A model generated the notes under the pieces. The model ran no database searches. It saw only the letters and a list, made by a program, of their open reading frames with translations, and was not told the DNA's origin. From assembly GCF_030123325.1 (NCBI RefSeq), contig NZ_CP126106.1, positions 2,136,001 through 2,200,000 on the forward strand: DNA of 64,000 nt, written 5' to 3'. Below are positions 35,310-44,882 of the stretch, one piece after another. The position numbers and the translations under genes are program-made. Source of the DNA: Peribacillus simplex. GTDB taxonomy: Bacteria > Bacillota > Bacilli > Bacillales > DSM-1321. The number at the start of each line of letters is the position of its first letter. The first letter of the stretch is position 1.

Positions 35310-35591
35310 ATGACTTATCGTCCAAAACCAATAGACACTAGTAAAGTTACTTTATCGGAGGAAATACTTGAATTAACAGAGCATTTAGCAGAACATACAC
35401 ATGATATTTGGGCTCAGCAAAGAATGGATCAAGGCTGGACTTATGGTGAAAAAAGAGATGACGATAAAAAGCTTCACCCGTGCTTAATACCATATGAAGA
35501 ACTGCCGGAGAATGAAAAGATTTATGACCGAAATACTGCATTAGAAACATTAAAAGCAATATTAGCTCTGGGATATCGGATTGTAAAATAA
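35310..35591 (+). CDS. Stand-alone RyR-domain protein
   Basis: The 93-residue protein is almost entirely one RyR (ryanodine-receptor repeat) domain: YRPKPIDTSKVTLSEEILEL at residues 3-22, HDIWAQQRMDQGWTYGEKRD (about 31-50), HPCLIPYEELPENEK and NTALETLKAILALGYRI. In bacteria RyR domains occur in conflict systems and are predicted to bind nucleotide-derived signals; that function is inferred by others and not proven here. ATG at 35310 follows AGAGGGGA; an upstream in-frame start overlapping the STAND gene is less likely. It is convergent with the TIR-STAND gene and ends at a shared terminator. Confidence 0.88.
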   Translation: MTYRPKPIDTSKVTLSEEILELTEHLAEHTHDIWAQQRMDQGWTYGEKRDDDKKLHPCLIPYEELPENEKIYDRNTALETLKAILALGYRIVK

Positions 35592-35603
35592 TTTGATAAT
35601 AAA

Positions 35604-35665
35604 AATCCCCCCTTGGAATAAAAGAGTTTTGGTTTCTCCGCTACTCTTGATTCCAAGGGGGGATT
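35604..35665. terminator. Bidirectional terminator between converging operons
   Basis: Perfect long hairpin, arms AATCCCCCCTTGGAAT and ATTCCAAGGGGGGATT, with an inner AAGAG/CTCTT pair. T-rich sequence occurs on either side. It separates the RyR gene from the converging TIR-STAND gene. Confidence 0.88.
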
Positions 35666-35690
35666 ATTGTATTTTAATTGGGTCTATCCC

Positions 35691-37535
35691 TTAATTTATA
35701 GCAAAGTGATCATGCATATCAAATAGGATTGGTAGTCGAACCATTTCGAAATTATCTTCTATATCAATCCTAATCTCAAAATCAATATGAGGATATTGGA
35801 TCACTTCTTTGTAGAATTCCAGTAATTCCATTGACTGGCCAGCTTTAATTTTTGCAATAATAAACTCTTTATCGGCTAACAAATCTTTTAAGGTCGTCCA
35901 ATCTTCATTTTGAAGGAGATGCTGATGAAAGTGAGCTACCTGATAGTCTAGTAATTCTGTTCTTCCTTCAAGATATTGTTTTTTACTATGCTCCATAAGT
36001 TTCTGTTGGCCATTTTTTTCAAAAATCCAATAAGGGTAACTCCACTTTTTATCAATCAGCCAGTCCTTGATACTTTTATGAAATGGCTCGATGGTGTCAT
36101 CGTTTGAATAGAATAAGCTACCAATTCCCTCCAGAATCTCTGCTTCTTGATATTCATCCCAGCCAAGTATTACTCTTGGAATCTCAATAGGAAGCGGACC
36201 CAGTGCAGCCATGACTAATTCAAGGAGTGGGCGGTAATCCCTGTTGTAAACAACTTTGTCTGGAAATTGCCGCTCAAAGAAATTTAAGTAAATCATCTTT
36301 AAGCCAGTCGGAAAAGTATCAAGGTTGTCTAAATGAAGGTTCCCATTCTTTAGTTCCTTTATTACTTCCGTTATGTAAAGGAATACTCCTTCACTTTTCT
36401 CGATTAATTTAGCGATCTGGGTTTCATTATACTGGATTCCATTCATCTCTAAATTTTTCTTTAAATAGGATTCAATATCGTTAATATTGTTTGTATCCAT
36501 TGTATCTAATACAAAAGGCTTAAGATTGCCTAGACGACGAACAATATCCGTTTCTGGTCGACTGGTAATAACAAGCCCTAACCAATTTGGGATTTTATCA
36601 AATTCTTGTCCAATCACATGCAACAATTCAGAGATTTCCTTAGCTTCATCAAGTGCATCAAGAATTAATACACAACGTTGCTTTTGAGGGGGAATGTTGT
36701 TCAAAGGCTCTACAAACAGATAGTTGAAAAGTGCGACTGTATTTTTTTGGGCAATACTGCTTTGCCTTAAGTCTGGAATACTCTGGAGTTCCTCCATATA
36801 CTCCGGTATTTGGGTAGCTAAGTAATAGGCTAACGAACATAGGGCACTTTTGGGATTCCTGCTGTCGCTGTCATTATGCTTGAAAAAGTGAACCCCGACA
36901 ACGCTTTTCGATTCTAGAGCTAATTTTGCAGAAAACGCTGATTTACCTACACCCGCCTGTCCTTTTACCCAAAAGACGCGAGACTCATTTTGGTTTTCCA
37001 ACCAATTCTGGAATTGATTGTACAGCCAATCGCGCCCTATAAATCCTTCCATATGCCTCCCGATTTCACCCTTATCGTCCATGGCAGCTAGAATGTCTCT
37101 TAAATGTGTAAGTTCACCTTCGAAGCCGAGTTTATAATTTCTATTTAACACTTTGCAGAGCTCTTCAAAGCCTTTTTGGTATTGCTCTTTCTGCTGATAA
37201 TTTTGTAAATCCAGCCATTGAATTCGCGCAATTGGAAGAGGGGGTTGAATTTGCTGGACCATAATTGGCACAATATCTTTACCTTGAAATCTTGCATAGC
37301 TGATTTCATCTAAGCAAACACCATCTGGTCGTCGCATTGAATGAGGTGTCATTAAGACAATAATCCAGTGAGATTGGCCAATGCCCTTTTCGATGGCATG
37401 GTCCCAATAATTCTGCACTTTTATTCTTTTTCCATCAATCCAAACATTAAAACCGACTTTTTCTAAATCCACTCTTAACTGTTCTGCTAAACATGCATGT
37501 TCATCATGTCCATAGCTTATAAACACATTTTTCAT
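35691..37535 (-). CDS. TIR-STAND (NACHT-like) NTPase
   Basis: The 614-residue protein starts with a TIR domain (residues 1-130: KNVFISYGHDEHACLAEQLR, VWIDGKRI). The probable catalytic Glu of NAD-cleaving TIRs lies in CLDEISYAR near residue 76. A STAND NTPase follows, with Walker A VKGQAGVGKSAF near 196 and Walker B CVLILDALDEA near 292; the C-terminal part is winged-helix and helical without clear repeats. Such proteins sense infection and then cleave NAD or make a nucleotide signal. It lies 27 bases after the RCK-RyR membrane gene in one operon, which suggests signal maker and receiver. ATG at 37535 follows TTGGGGGAAGTTAA. Confidence 0.88.
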   Translation of the reverse strand: MKNVFISYGHDEHACLAEQLRVDLEKVGFNVWIDGKRIKVQNYWDHAIEKGIGQSHWIIVLMTPHSMRRPDGVCLDEISYARFQGKDIVPIMVQQIQPPLPIARIQWLDLQNYQQKEQYQKGFEELCKVLNRNYKLGFEGELTHLRDILAAMDDKGEIGRHMEGFIGRDWLYNQFQNWLENQNESRVFWVKGQAGVGKSAFSAKLALESKSVVGVHFFKHNDSDSRNPKSALCSLAYYLATQIPEYMEELQSIPDLRQSSIAQKNTVALFNYLFVEPLNNIPPQKQRCVLILDALDEAKEISELLHVIGQEFDKIPNWLGLVITSRPETDIVRRLGNLKPFVLDTMDTNNINDIESYLKKNLEMNGIQYNETQIAKLIEKSEGVFLYITEVIKELKNGNLHLDNLDTFPTGLKMIYLNFFERQFPDKVVYNRDYRPLLELVMAALGPLPIEIPRVILGWDEYQEAEILEGIGSLFYSNDDTIEPFHKSIKDWLIDKKWSYPYWIFEKNGQQKLMEHSKKQYLEGRTELLDYQVAHFHQHLLQNEDWTTLKDLLADKEFIIAKIKAGQSMELLEFYKEVIQYPHIDFEIRIDIEDNFEMVRLPILFDMHDHFAIN

Positions 37536-37562
37536 TTAACTTCCCCCAAGATCCGTTCTTTC

Positions 37563-39464
37563 TTATTCTTTTATTAAATCTTTTCCTTGTGAATTGTAGA
37601 AAAGTTTTAAATATCTAATGCTGTCTCGATCAAATTCCTTAAAATCCTCAGAAAGCTCTTCCCATGGAGTTAGACCCTTATGTAATTTTAAGTTTTCTAG
37701 TTCATGTTTAGGTAAAGGGTTGTCTAGGGCTGTGACTTTCCATCCTCTTAAGAAATGAAAAGCATTCCATCGTTCATGCTCTACGATTGCTAGTGACTCG
37801 GTATATGTCTCGATATACTCAGCAAACCCAGCATCATCAAGGATTTCATTTTGATGTCTAGGGTCTTGTTTTGGTACAGATTTTAGGCCTAATAACATCA
37901 ACTTTGTATCATTATGAAGCATTTGGTATCGATTTGACTCCTGTTTAAATGCATTAAGTTTTTCCCAATCCTTGTCCCATTGAGTTCTTTTCCCTTCATC
38001 TTCTTTTCTTTTCAGATATTTGTTATGGGCTTCTTTTGCTAATTTCTTAAGTTCTTCATTTATAACATAATCACTATTTAAGACTTCTCCAAGCATTGCA
38101 TATCGTTTTACCTGTTTATAGGTATCTATATGCTCATCCAACCAGTTGCTTATTTTATTATCGTCTTTCATCTTCAGAAAAATAGGGACATTCGGCATTT
38201 TCTCCATTAATTCGATTCCTTCGATCATATCAATGAAATCATCCTTTAGGGAAAGATAGACATGAGTAATGGGTACATCTATTTGATTTAACTCATTTAG
38301 TAATCCTTGATAGATTAAATCTACCTTTTTAAACTGAATGTTCGCCAAATCACGAGACCTCTTCGCTAAAAAATTCCATTCTTTTTCTACCCTTTCAATA
38401 TCGCGATCCAAAATGGTAAAATGCATTTTTTCTTTTGTTAGGAAGTGGCCAAGATTCAGAATATGGAAGGCAAGGTGTTGATTTCTTTTTCCAAAACCTA
38501 TAAATAAAACATGCAAAGGTTCTCTATCTTCTTTTCGAAGTTGGGTTTCATACCCCATGTATAAAGGATAGTCACTTAACATTTTTTCAGCAATTAGCAT
38601 GGAAGTAGAAAAATTATTGGATTTTACTTTATACCCCCCTTCTTCTAAGAGTAAATTTTCGTATATTTGCAAGGTTTTGGCATGCTCTAAATGCAATAAA
38701 ATCGGTAGTAGTTTACCATTTTTTGGTTTGGTGATAGAACGAACTGAAAGATAGTTTTCGAGGTTTATGGAATCATCCTCATCAAATAAAATAAGATAGC
38801 TAGCTTTGTTGATGCTGTTTTTATATTGAAATTCTGATGATTCGAATGAATCGATTTTTATTATTGGTACACCGAGATCGAAGAGTTCCTTTTTGTTTTC
38901 CTCAGAAAGGGATTGGTCGACTACGATTACCCGATGTCTATCTTCTTTTAAATTTTTTATAAGAATGTAAGATTGATAGTTATACCCAAAAACAAGAATA
39001 TGGCCACCAAAATTTCGGTATAGCAGCCCTTTTACTGATGTTCCAAAGTATTTTACAAACAATTTAGTAACGGTTGCAAAAGAAAATAAAAAAGCTGTCC
39101 AACGTGCAATTTCAATAGGTAGCGGGACGTTTCCAAACTTATTGGCTGCTGTGTTAAAAACCGTATCATAATCTAGGAAAAAGAGCCTGATTGTCGAATA
39201 GACTGCATTGAATCCTGTGTGTTTATAAGGTGGTACTGAATACTCATAAAAACCATAGATTCCATATGCTAATGTAAACATTAACATTGTTCCTTGAAAG
39301 AAATACTGCTTTAAGTACCAATAAAAGAATGTAGTTGACCAAGAAAGGCCTATAAAAATTAAAAGAATTGTATTATTATCAAACCAATTTTTACAGGATC
39401 CAATAATTCCTACGACTGTTAAAATAATTGCTAAACTAAAGTGATATATTTTAAACTTCTCCAA
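37563..39464 (-). CDS. Membrane protein with two Rossmann (RCK/TrkA-N-like) domains and C-terminal RyR-like domain
   Basis: The 633-residue protein has four N-terminal membrane helices (about residues 8-24, 33-50, 57-75, 118-135). A first Rossmann/RCK-like domain follows (HILVFGYNYQSYILIKNL, about 155-172, then RVIVVDQSL), then a second (LHVLFIGFGKRNQHLAFHIL, about 319-338). A C-terminal RyR-like domain contains LAIVEHERWNAFHFLRGWKV (about 565-585). No classic potassium selectivity filter is seen. The layout suggests a ligand-gated membrane channel or pore. It is first in an operon with TIR-STAND. ATG at 39464. The function as effector of a nucleotide signal is inference. Confidence 0.8.
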   Translation of the reverse strand: MEKFKIYHFSLAIILTVVGIIGSCKNWFDNNTILLIFIGLSWSTTFFYWYLKQYFFQGTMLMFTLAYGIYGFYEYSVPPYKHTGFNAVYSTIRLFFLDYDTVFNTAANKFGNVPLPIEIARWTAFLFSFATVTKLFVKYFGTSVKGLLYRNFGGHILVFGYNYQSYILIKNLKEDRHRVIVVDQSLSEENKKELFDLGVPIIKIDSFESSEFQYKNSINKASYLILFDEDDSINLENYLSVRSITKPKNGKLLPILLHLEHAKTLQIYENLLLEEGGYKVKSNNFSTSMLIAEKMLSDYPLYMGYETQLRKEDREPLHVLFIGFGKRNQHLAFHILNLGHFLTKEKMHFTILDRDIERVEKEWNFLAKRSRDLANIQFKKVDLIYQGLLNELNQIDVPITHVYLSLKDDFIDMIEGIELMEKMPNVPIFLKMKDDNKISNWLDEHIDTYKQVKRYAMLGEVLNSDYVINEELKKLAKEAHNKYLKRKEDEGKRTQWDKDWEKLNAFKQESNRYQMLHNDTKLMLLGLKSVPKQDPRHQNEILDDAGFAEYIETYTESLAIVEHERWNAFHFLRGWKVTALDNPLPKHELENLKLHKGLTPWEELSEDFKEFDRDSIRYLKLFYNSQGKDLIKE

Positions 39465-39778
39465 GTTGTATTCCCCACTTATTTAATTTTTTTATCCAAT
39501 CTAAAGAGCTATATTTTTTTTATGTATATCCTAGATCGATAATTGTTTAAGGTCACCATAGCGGTATTTCTGTCATAATCTTTAACCTGTTCAATTAGAG
39601 GATCATAGGGAACTAGATTAGGATGTTCCTTTTTCCGGTCATCCCGCTTGGGTCAAAAGTCTGACGATTTATTCTTTGTTGTGACCATATTTCATTGATG
39701 TTTTTTGCAATCTATTCTCATAATTCCAAAATTTCAGAGGTTTAGGTTTATAGTTCATAGTAATCGAGGAGTTCCTTC

Positions 39779-39836
39779 CCATATTTATATATGTGAAATT
39801 ATCTCATATTTCACATATATAAATATGGTTTTTTTG
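39779..39836 (+). terminator. Perfect 21-bp hairpin followed by a T-run
   Basis: Arms 39779-39799 and 39808-39828 are exact reverse complements (CCATATTTATATATG then TGAAAT, against ATTTCACATATATAAATATG plus G), with an 8-base loop and seven T after. It looks like an intrinsic terminator, but no plus-strand gene precedes it, so it may end an unannotated small RNA. Confidence 0.55.
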
Positions 39837-39890
39837 TATTTTTAGTATGCAAGACTTTAGCTTAAGTATCACCCTTTTAATGAGTGTTTA

Positions 39891-40106
39891 CTAAAACTTA
39901 ATATTACTTCCATAGGGACGGTTCCAAGAACAGTGAATATTAACCATTGATAGAGGGAGTATAACATGAGTACACTGGCAGAAATGCCTATGACATGAAG
40001 CACCGATAATATCGGATACAACTGAACCAAGTTTGATATTGGCTCCTCCTAAGACTTCCTGAATCAATTCACCAGATATTAGAAGGTTATGAATTTTATT
40101 TGACAT
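39891..40106 (-). pseudogene. IS110-family transposase remnant
   Basis: A 71-codon frame contains LIQEVLGGANIKLGSVVSDI and IGASCHR, clearly similar to KILQDANIKLTSVLSDIFGVSGRR of the transposase at 8703-9934. Sequence on both sides is decayed. It marks an old insertion between the two divergent defence operons. Confidence 0.65.
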
Positions 40107-40322
40107 TTGTTAATTGAAAAGCTAAAAACCTATTCCTTGAACGGTATAATTGGAAAAGATTTTATAATAGGGGATAAATGGATTTCACCCATGATCGTAA
40201 AAAAACAACTTCCTTTGCTATTTTATCAAAATATTACAGTATTAGAATGATTGATAGTATTATAACCGTGGGGCTCTTGTTTGAAAGTTAAAAAAATAAA
40301 TAAATAATAAGGGGAAGCAACA

Positions 40323-43300
40323 GTGCATAATTCTAATTTAGTTAGAGTGTTTATTAGTTCCACATTTAGTGATTTTGAAAAAGAGAGAAATGCCTTACAA
40401 TATAATGTGTACCCACGCCTTCAAGATCTTTGTACTCAAAGAGGGGCAAAATTTCAAGCTGTAGACCTTAGGTGGGGGGTAAGTGATAGGGAAGCTATTT
40501 CCCAAAAGACTATGAAAATTTGTCTGGAAGAGTTAGATCGGTGTCAAAAACTTTCACTGCGCCCCAATTTTCTGATGTTGATCGGTGATAGATATGGGTG
40601 GCAGCCGATTCCTGAGGAGATTCCATCCGAAGAGTTAAAAGAAATAGGAACAGTTATTAGTAAGGAAGATCTATCACTGCTTCAACATTGGTATAAGCAA
40701 GATAAGAACTATGTACCTTCACTACATATTCTTCGGCCGCGAGCAGAAAATGATACAGATAATCCAAATTGGGATGAAACTGAACAAAAACTCAGAGATA
40801 TTTTACGTCATGCAATAAAAGACCTGGGATGGCAGGGTAGTGATGAAAGGTGCCTCAAGTATTTTGCTTCGGCAACTGAAATGGAAATTGTAAAAGGGGC
40901 ATTACAACCCGTGGATGCTTCTCAACATGTTATTTGTGTCATGCGTACAATTCAAAATTTAAAAAACGTCGAGAAAACAGATTCTGTAAAGCAATTTATT
41001 GATTTAAATAAAGAGACAGGAAAACATGACAGTTATTCCAATTTCCGTTTATCTGATTTAAAAGAAAGGATAGAACATAAGCTTTCAGATCGTATTCTTA
41101 GATATAATGCTAAACGGAGTGGAAAAGGACTTACAAAAGGGCACCTAGATCAAATGTGCGATGAAGTATATGAACAAATATCCCATATTATAATCTCACA
41201 ATTAGAATTAAAAGGAAAAAAAGGTGGTACACCTAATGAAATAGAAATGCATAACAAATACGCCCAGCAACAAGCTCAAGATTATGTAGGCAGGGCAGTT
41301 TCTCGCCAATTTATACAGAAACATATTAATGAAAATCTAAACCCGTTAGTCATTTCTGGATCTAGTGGAATGGGGAAAACTGCACTAATGGCAAAAGTCA
41401 GTGAAGGGGTTAAAACTTCCTTTAAAGATACGATTATATTACGTAGATTTATTGGGTTGAGTCCATTATCATTTGAAACCAATGCATTGCTTGAAAGTAT
41501 ATATCAAGAATTAAAGCAGGTGTATTCTCCACTTCTAAACAGCACTAAAGAAAACAGAGAAAATATGGATTGGACAGAATGGTTAAAAGAAATAAGAAAA
41601 CTAATCACAGCGCATTCAGAAAAGCGTGTAGTGCTGTTCTTGGATGCTGTTGATCAACTACAACATTCATTAGAGATTCTAAAGGGAATTTCCTCAATTA
41701 CTAATTTGAAGGTTGTATTCTCCATTACACCAGACCTATTTAAATATATAAAAGCCCTCCTCCCTGATGTGTATCTTTATAAATTAAAGGAGATGGGGAA
41801 AAAAGATGGAGAACTTTTGCTAGACCACTGGTTACAGAAGTCACAAAAAACGTTACAACCTCAACAGCGTTTGTACTTGCTTCAACAATTTCGTCATTGC
41901 CCAACACCCCTATATTTAAAACTGGCTTTTGAACAAGCAAGGAAATGGCATAGTTGGGAAAACGAAAATAAGATTGAACCATCAGTCCGTGGAATCATCA
42001 ATGGTTTTTTAGAGCAGTTAGAAAACAAACATGGAGAAGTGTTAACATCAACTGCGCTATCTCTTTTAGCGGTATCCTCTCAAGGATTATCAGAACAAGA
42101 ATGGCTATCTCTCATATATAAAAACAGAAAGATCATACGAGAATTTAAAGAGAGATATCCTCTTTCTCCTAAAACTTCTTCACTGCCATTTCATGCATTT
42201 TCAAAATTATATTTTGATCTTCAGCCTTTCTTAATAGAGAGCGATGAAGCGGCACTACATAACTTTATCCATTCACAGTTTCAGGAAGCAGTAGAGGAAA
42301 AGTATTTAAAGGATAAGAAAAAAAATCGAGCTATTAGGAAGAAGTTAATAGAATTTTTCCTTAATAATGGGATCACCGATCGAACTGTTTTCGAATTACC
42401 TTATCTTTTAAAGAAAAATGAAGACTGGGAGCAACTTGCCGATCTGCTAATCGATGAAAAATTTATAAATCAGATTAGTGAACAAGGGAGATTCTATAGC
42501 GTATTACATGAATGGAAGGATCTTGAAGAAAACTCTTGGATACAAAGGGAGGAATACTTCTCAACAATCGTAAAAAATGTGGAGAACTATCAAGATGAGT
42601 ATTTAAAATTTTATGTTAATATCTTTTTTACCAATGGCTTTTTTGATGAGGCCTTGTTACTATACGACATACTAATTAAACGTCTGGAAGGTAGCGAGAA
42701 TAAAAAAGAACTTGCTACTTTATTATTGAATAAAGGGATGGTTTACAAAACAAGTGGTGGGGATCTTAATCAAGCGTTGTCATTGTATGAAAAAAGCTTG
42801 GAAATTTCTAGATACATAGGGGGTCAAAAATTAGTAGCCGCATGTCTCAATAATCAGGGAGAAATTTATAGAATAAATAATCCGGAAGCAGCACAGAAAA
42901 TGTACAAAGAGGCTCATGCGATAGGGGTAGATATAAACGATAAGGAATTAATAGCCGTAACTTTAAATAATCGGGCATTAATCTTCCATGAACAAGAAGA
43001 ATTAGATAATGCCCTCCCTTTATATGAAGAAGCGATTAAAATAGTATGGGAGATAAAAGACCTCGATAAGTATTGTACATATTTGCATAATTTAGGAGGG
43101 CTTTACTATTTAAAAGGAGATTTAGATCAGGCACTAATTCTTTTTCAGCATTCTTTAGAAATCATGAGCGATACCGGCTTAGGGAATCCATTTCAAGTTT
43201 TGGAACGTCTTCGGCATATTGCTAAAGTATATAGAGAAAAAAAACAATGGAAGGAAGCATTAAAAAAAATTGAAATTATTGACCACGCTCTTCTTGAAAC

Positions 43301-43394
43301 AGAAAACTTTGATTTATATATTACTTGCCAGTTTGAAAAAGCTGACTTTTATATGGAACTAAGAAGATTAGAAGATGCTTTAGATCACCAGTGA
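40323..43394 (+). CDS. Second DUF4062-STAND NTPase with TPR repeats, C-terminally truncated
   Basis: The 1023-residue paralogue of the protein at 31918 shares the DUF4062 start (VRVFISSTFSDFEKERNAL, VDLRWGVSDRE, IGDRYGWQP). The STAND core has Walker A GSSGMGKTAL near 346 and Walker B VVLFLDAVDQL near 435, and TPR repeats run from about 790 on (LNNRALIFHEQEELDNALPL). It stops at LEDALDHQ, roughly 100 residues shorter than its paralogue, and lacks the SEC-C tail. The next bases belong to an unrelated gene fragment, so recombination cut the 3' end; it may still fold. The start is GTG at 40323 after AAGGGGAAG. Confidence 0.82.
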   Translation: MHNSNLVRVFISSTFSDFEKERNALQYNVYPRLQDLCTQRGAKFQAVDLRWGVSDREAISQKTMKICLEELDRCQKLSLRPNFLMLIGDRYGWQPIPEEIPSEELKEIGTVISKEDLSLLQHWYKQDKNYVPSLHILRPRAENDTDNPNWDETEQKLRDILRHAIKDLGWQGSDERCLKYFASATEMEIVKGALQPVDASQHVICVMRTIQNLKNVEKTDSVKQFIDLNKETGKHDSYSNFRLSDLKERIEHKLSDRILRYNAKRSGKGLTKGHLDQMCDEVYEQISHIIISQLELKGKKGGTPNEIEMHNKYAQQQAQDYVGRAVSRQFIQKHINENLNPLVISGSSGMGKTALMAKVSEGVKTSFKDTIILRRFIGLSPLSFETNALLESIYQELKQVYSPLLNSTKENRENMDWTEWLKEIRKLITAHSEKRVVLFLDAVDQLQHSLEILKGISSITNLKVVFSITPDLFKYIKALLPDVYLYKLKEMGKKDGELLLDHWLQKSQKTLQPQQRLYLLQQFRHCPTPLYLKLAFEQARKWHSWENENKIEPSVRGIINGFLEQLENKHGEVLTSTALSLLAVSSQGLSEQEWLSLIYKNRKIIREFKERYPLSPKTSSLPFHAFSKLYFDLQPFLIESDEAALHNFIHSQFQEAVEEKYLKDKKKNRAIRKKLIEFFLNNGITDRTVFELPYLLKKNEDWEQLADLLIDEKFINQISEQGRFYSVLHEWKDLEENSWIQREEYFSTIVKNVENYQDEYLKFYVNIFFTNGFFDEALLLYDILIKRLEGSENKKELATLLLNKGMVYKTSGGDLNQALSLYEKSLEISRYIGGQKLVAACLNNQGEIYRINNPEAAQKMYKEAHAIGVDINDKELIAVTLNNRALIFHEQEELDNALPLYEEAIKIVWEIKDLDKYCTYLHNLGGLYYLKGDLDQALILFQHSLEIMSDTGLGNPFQVLERLRHIAKVYREKKQWKEALKKIEIIDHALLETENFDLYITCQFEKADFYMELRRLEDALDHQ

Positions 43395-43707
43395 GAAGCG
43401 AAAGTTCCCACTTATTCAATTGCTATTTGCCTTCCTGATGGAAAGTAAGAAGCATGCAAAGAAGAGCACTGGCTATGTTTTTTATACTGCATATAGTACA
43501 TTGGCTAAGTATGGTTGCACAGTAGAAAGGCAAGCGTTAAAGAAACAAATAGACAAACTTGTAAAGTTAGGTGTACTGGAAATAGCAAAGGTGACAGAGC
43601 AAGTAGGGAAGCACAAGACACCATACTACTTCAAGGTCAACATTCCAAAGGTAGAAGGCGACAGTAATAGTTTAGTATTGTCTGCTGAGAGTGTCGAAGA
43701 AGACTAA
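43384..43707 (+). pseudogene. C-terminal fragment of an unknown DNA-binding-like protein
   Basis: An open frame with no proper start runs from the junction with the truncated STAND gene. It reads SEKRKFPLIQLLFAFLMESK, then YTAYSTLAKYGCTVERQALK and IDKLVKLGVLEIAKVTEQVG, a winged-helix-like pattern seen in replication or plasmid-type regulators. It ends SAESVEED. Presumably the tail of a gene brought in by the rearrangement that truncated the STAND gene. Confidence 0.45.
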
Positions 43708-43854
43708 AAAATAGACTCCGTAATAGTAGCTCTTTTCGCAGAAGAGAAAGCAAGAAAATTAGTGTCTAAGAAAGTATATTATAAGCGTTTAAAACCAATT
43801 TACAAGGCAATGTAAAACAAATCTTACTGTATCTAACTCAGTAAATAATAATAT

Positions 43855-43908
43855 GAGAGCAGGACGGTAGCAACCATGTGGGAATAGCTAGTGTGTCTGC
43901 TCTTTTTG
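43855..43908 (+). terminator. Hairpin with T-run
   Basis: AGAGCAG/CTGCTCT across a structured 35-base loop, followed by TTTTTG. It lies just before the IS3 remnant and may belong to it. Confidence 0.5.
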
Positions 43909-43977
43909 TGTTCATTGCACAATTTTCCCTAAGTCTGACATAATAACTTATTTATTCATAAAAGGGGGTATTGTGGA

Positions 43978-44882
43978 GTGTATACGGAACAGTACCCTCT
44001 GCCTTTAAAGCCTTTAGTAATTCGAATAAGGCTTATTGAGGAACACAAGAAACAATATCCCGTACAGAAGATGTGTGAAATACTAGAAATCCCAAGAAGC
44101 AGCCATTATCAATCCCTTCAAATAGTCGTATCAAATCGCGAACAGGAAAACATAGAACTAACGAAGGAAATTCATCTTATTTACCTGGAAAGCAAAGGAC
44201 GATATGGGGCTCCAAAGATTCATGAAAGCTTATTAACCAAAGGGTTTTCCCTAAGTCTAAAGCGTGTTCAACGTTTAATGAGCAAGGCGAGAATTCGTTC
44301 TATTACCAAGAAAAAATACCGTCCCTATCCATCTAAAGAAAAGGTTATTCAATTGGATAATTTGCTAAAAAGAGACTTCACTACTCAAACCATTAATGAG
44401 AAATGGGTAGCAGATATTACGTATATCCACACGTTAAAAGACGGATGTGTTATTTAGCTTCGGTATTGGACCTTCATTCTAAGAAAATATGGGTATTCAT
44501 TTTCTCGTTCAATGACGACAGAACTGGTCATAAAAGCTTTCAATAACGCACACTTATCACAAAAGCCCTCGGAGGGCTTAGTTCTTCATACGGATCTTGG
44601 TCACAATATACAAGCAGTGAGTTTACTCAACATATCCAAAACCATCATATTAAGCAATCCTTTAGTCAGAAAGGTTGCCCGTACGATAATGCCTGTATTG
44701 AATCCTTTCATGCCCTATTAAAAAAGGAAGAAGTCAACCACGTACAATATCTAGACTATCAAACAGCTAAATTAGCGATGTTCCAATTTATTGAAGGTTG
44801 GTATAACCGAAAAAGAATTCACAGCAGCTTGGGCTATCAAACCCCACAAGCCATTGAAGATCGAATTAGGAATACAGCTTAA
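43978..44882 (+). pseudogene. IS3-family (IS150-like) transposase ORF B, broken
   Basis: The integrase-type transposase is split by at least two frame breaks. Part one (to ~44457) has KMCEILEIPRSSHYQSL, GRYGAPKIHESLLTKGFSLS and the first catalytic Asp in EKWVADITYIHTLK. Part two carries LVLHTDLGHN (second Asp). Part three has ACIESFHALLKKEEVNHVQY (Glu) and ends GYQTPQAIEDRIRNTA. All three DDE residues survive in different frames, so the gene is inactive. No ORF A was recognised upstream. Confidence 0.8.

Larger units (their letters stand above)
39465..40322. other. Divergent intergenic region with hairpin and IS remnant
   Basis: About 860 bases between the minus-strand membrane gene and the plus-strand STAND gene. 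It holds a perfect 21-bp hairpin (39779-39828), an IS110 transposase remnant (39891-40106) and presumably both promoters. Confidence 0.5.
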
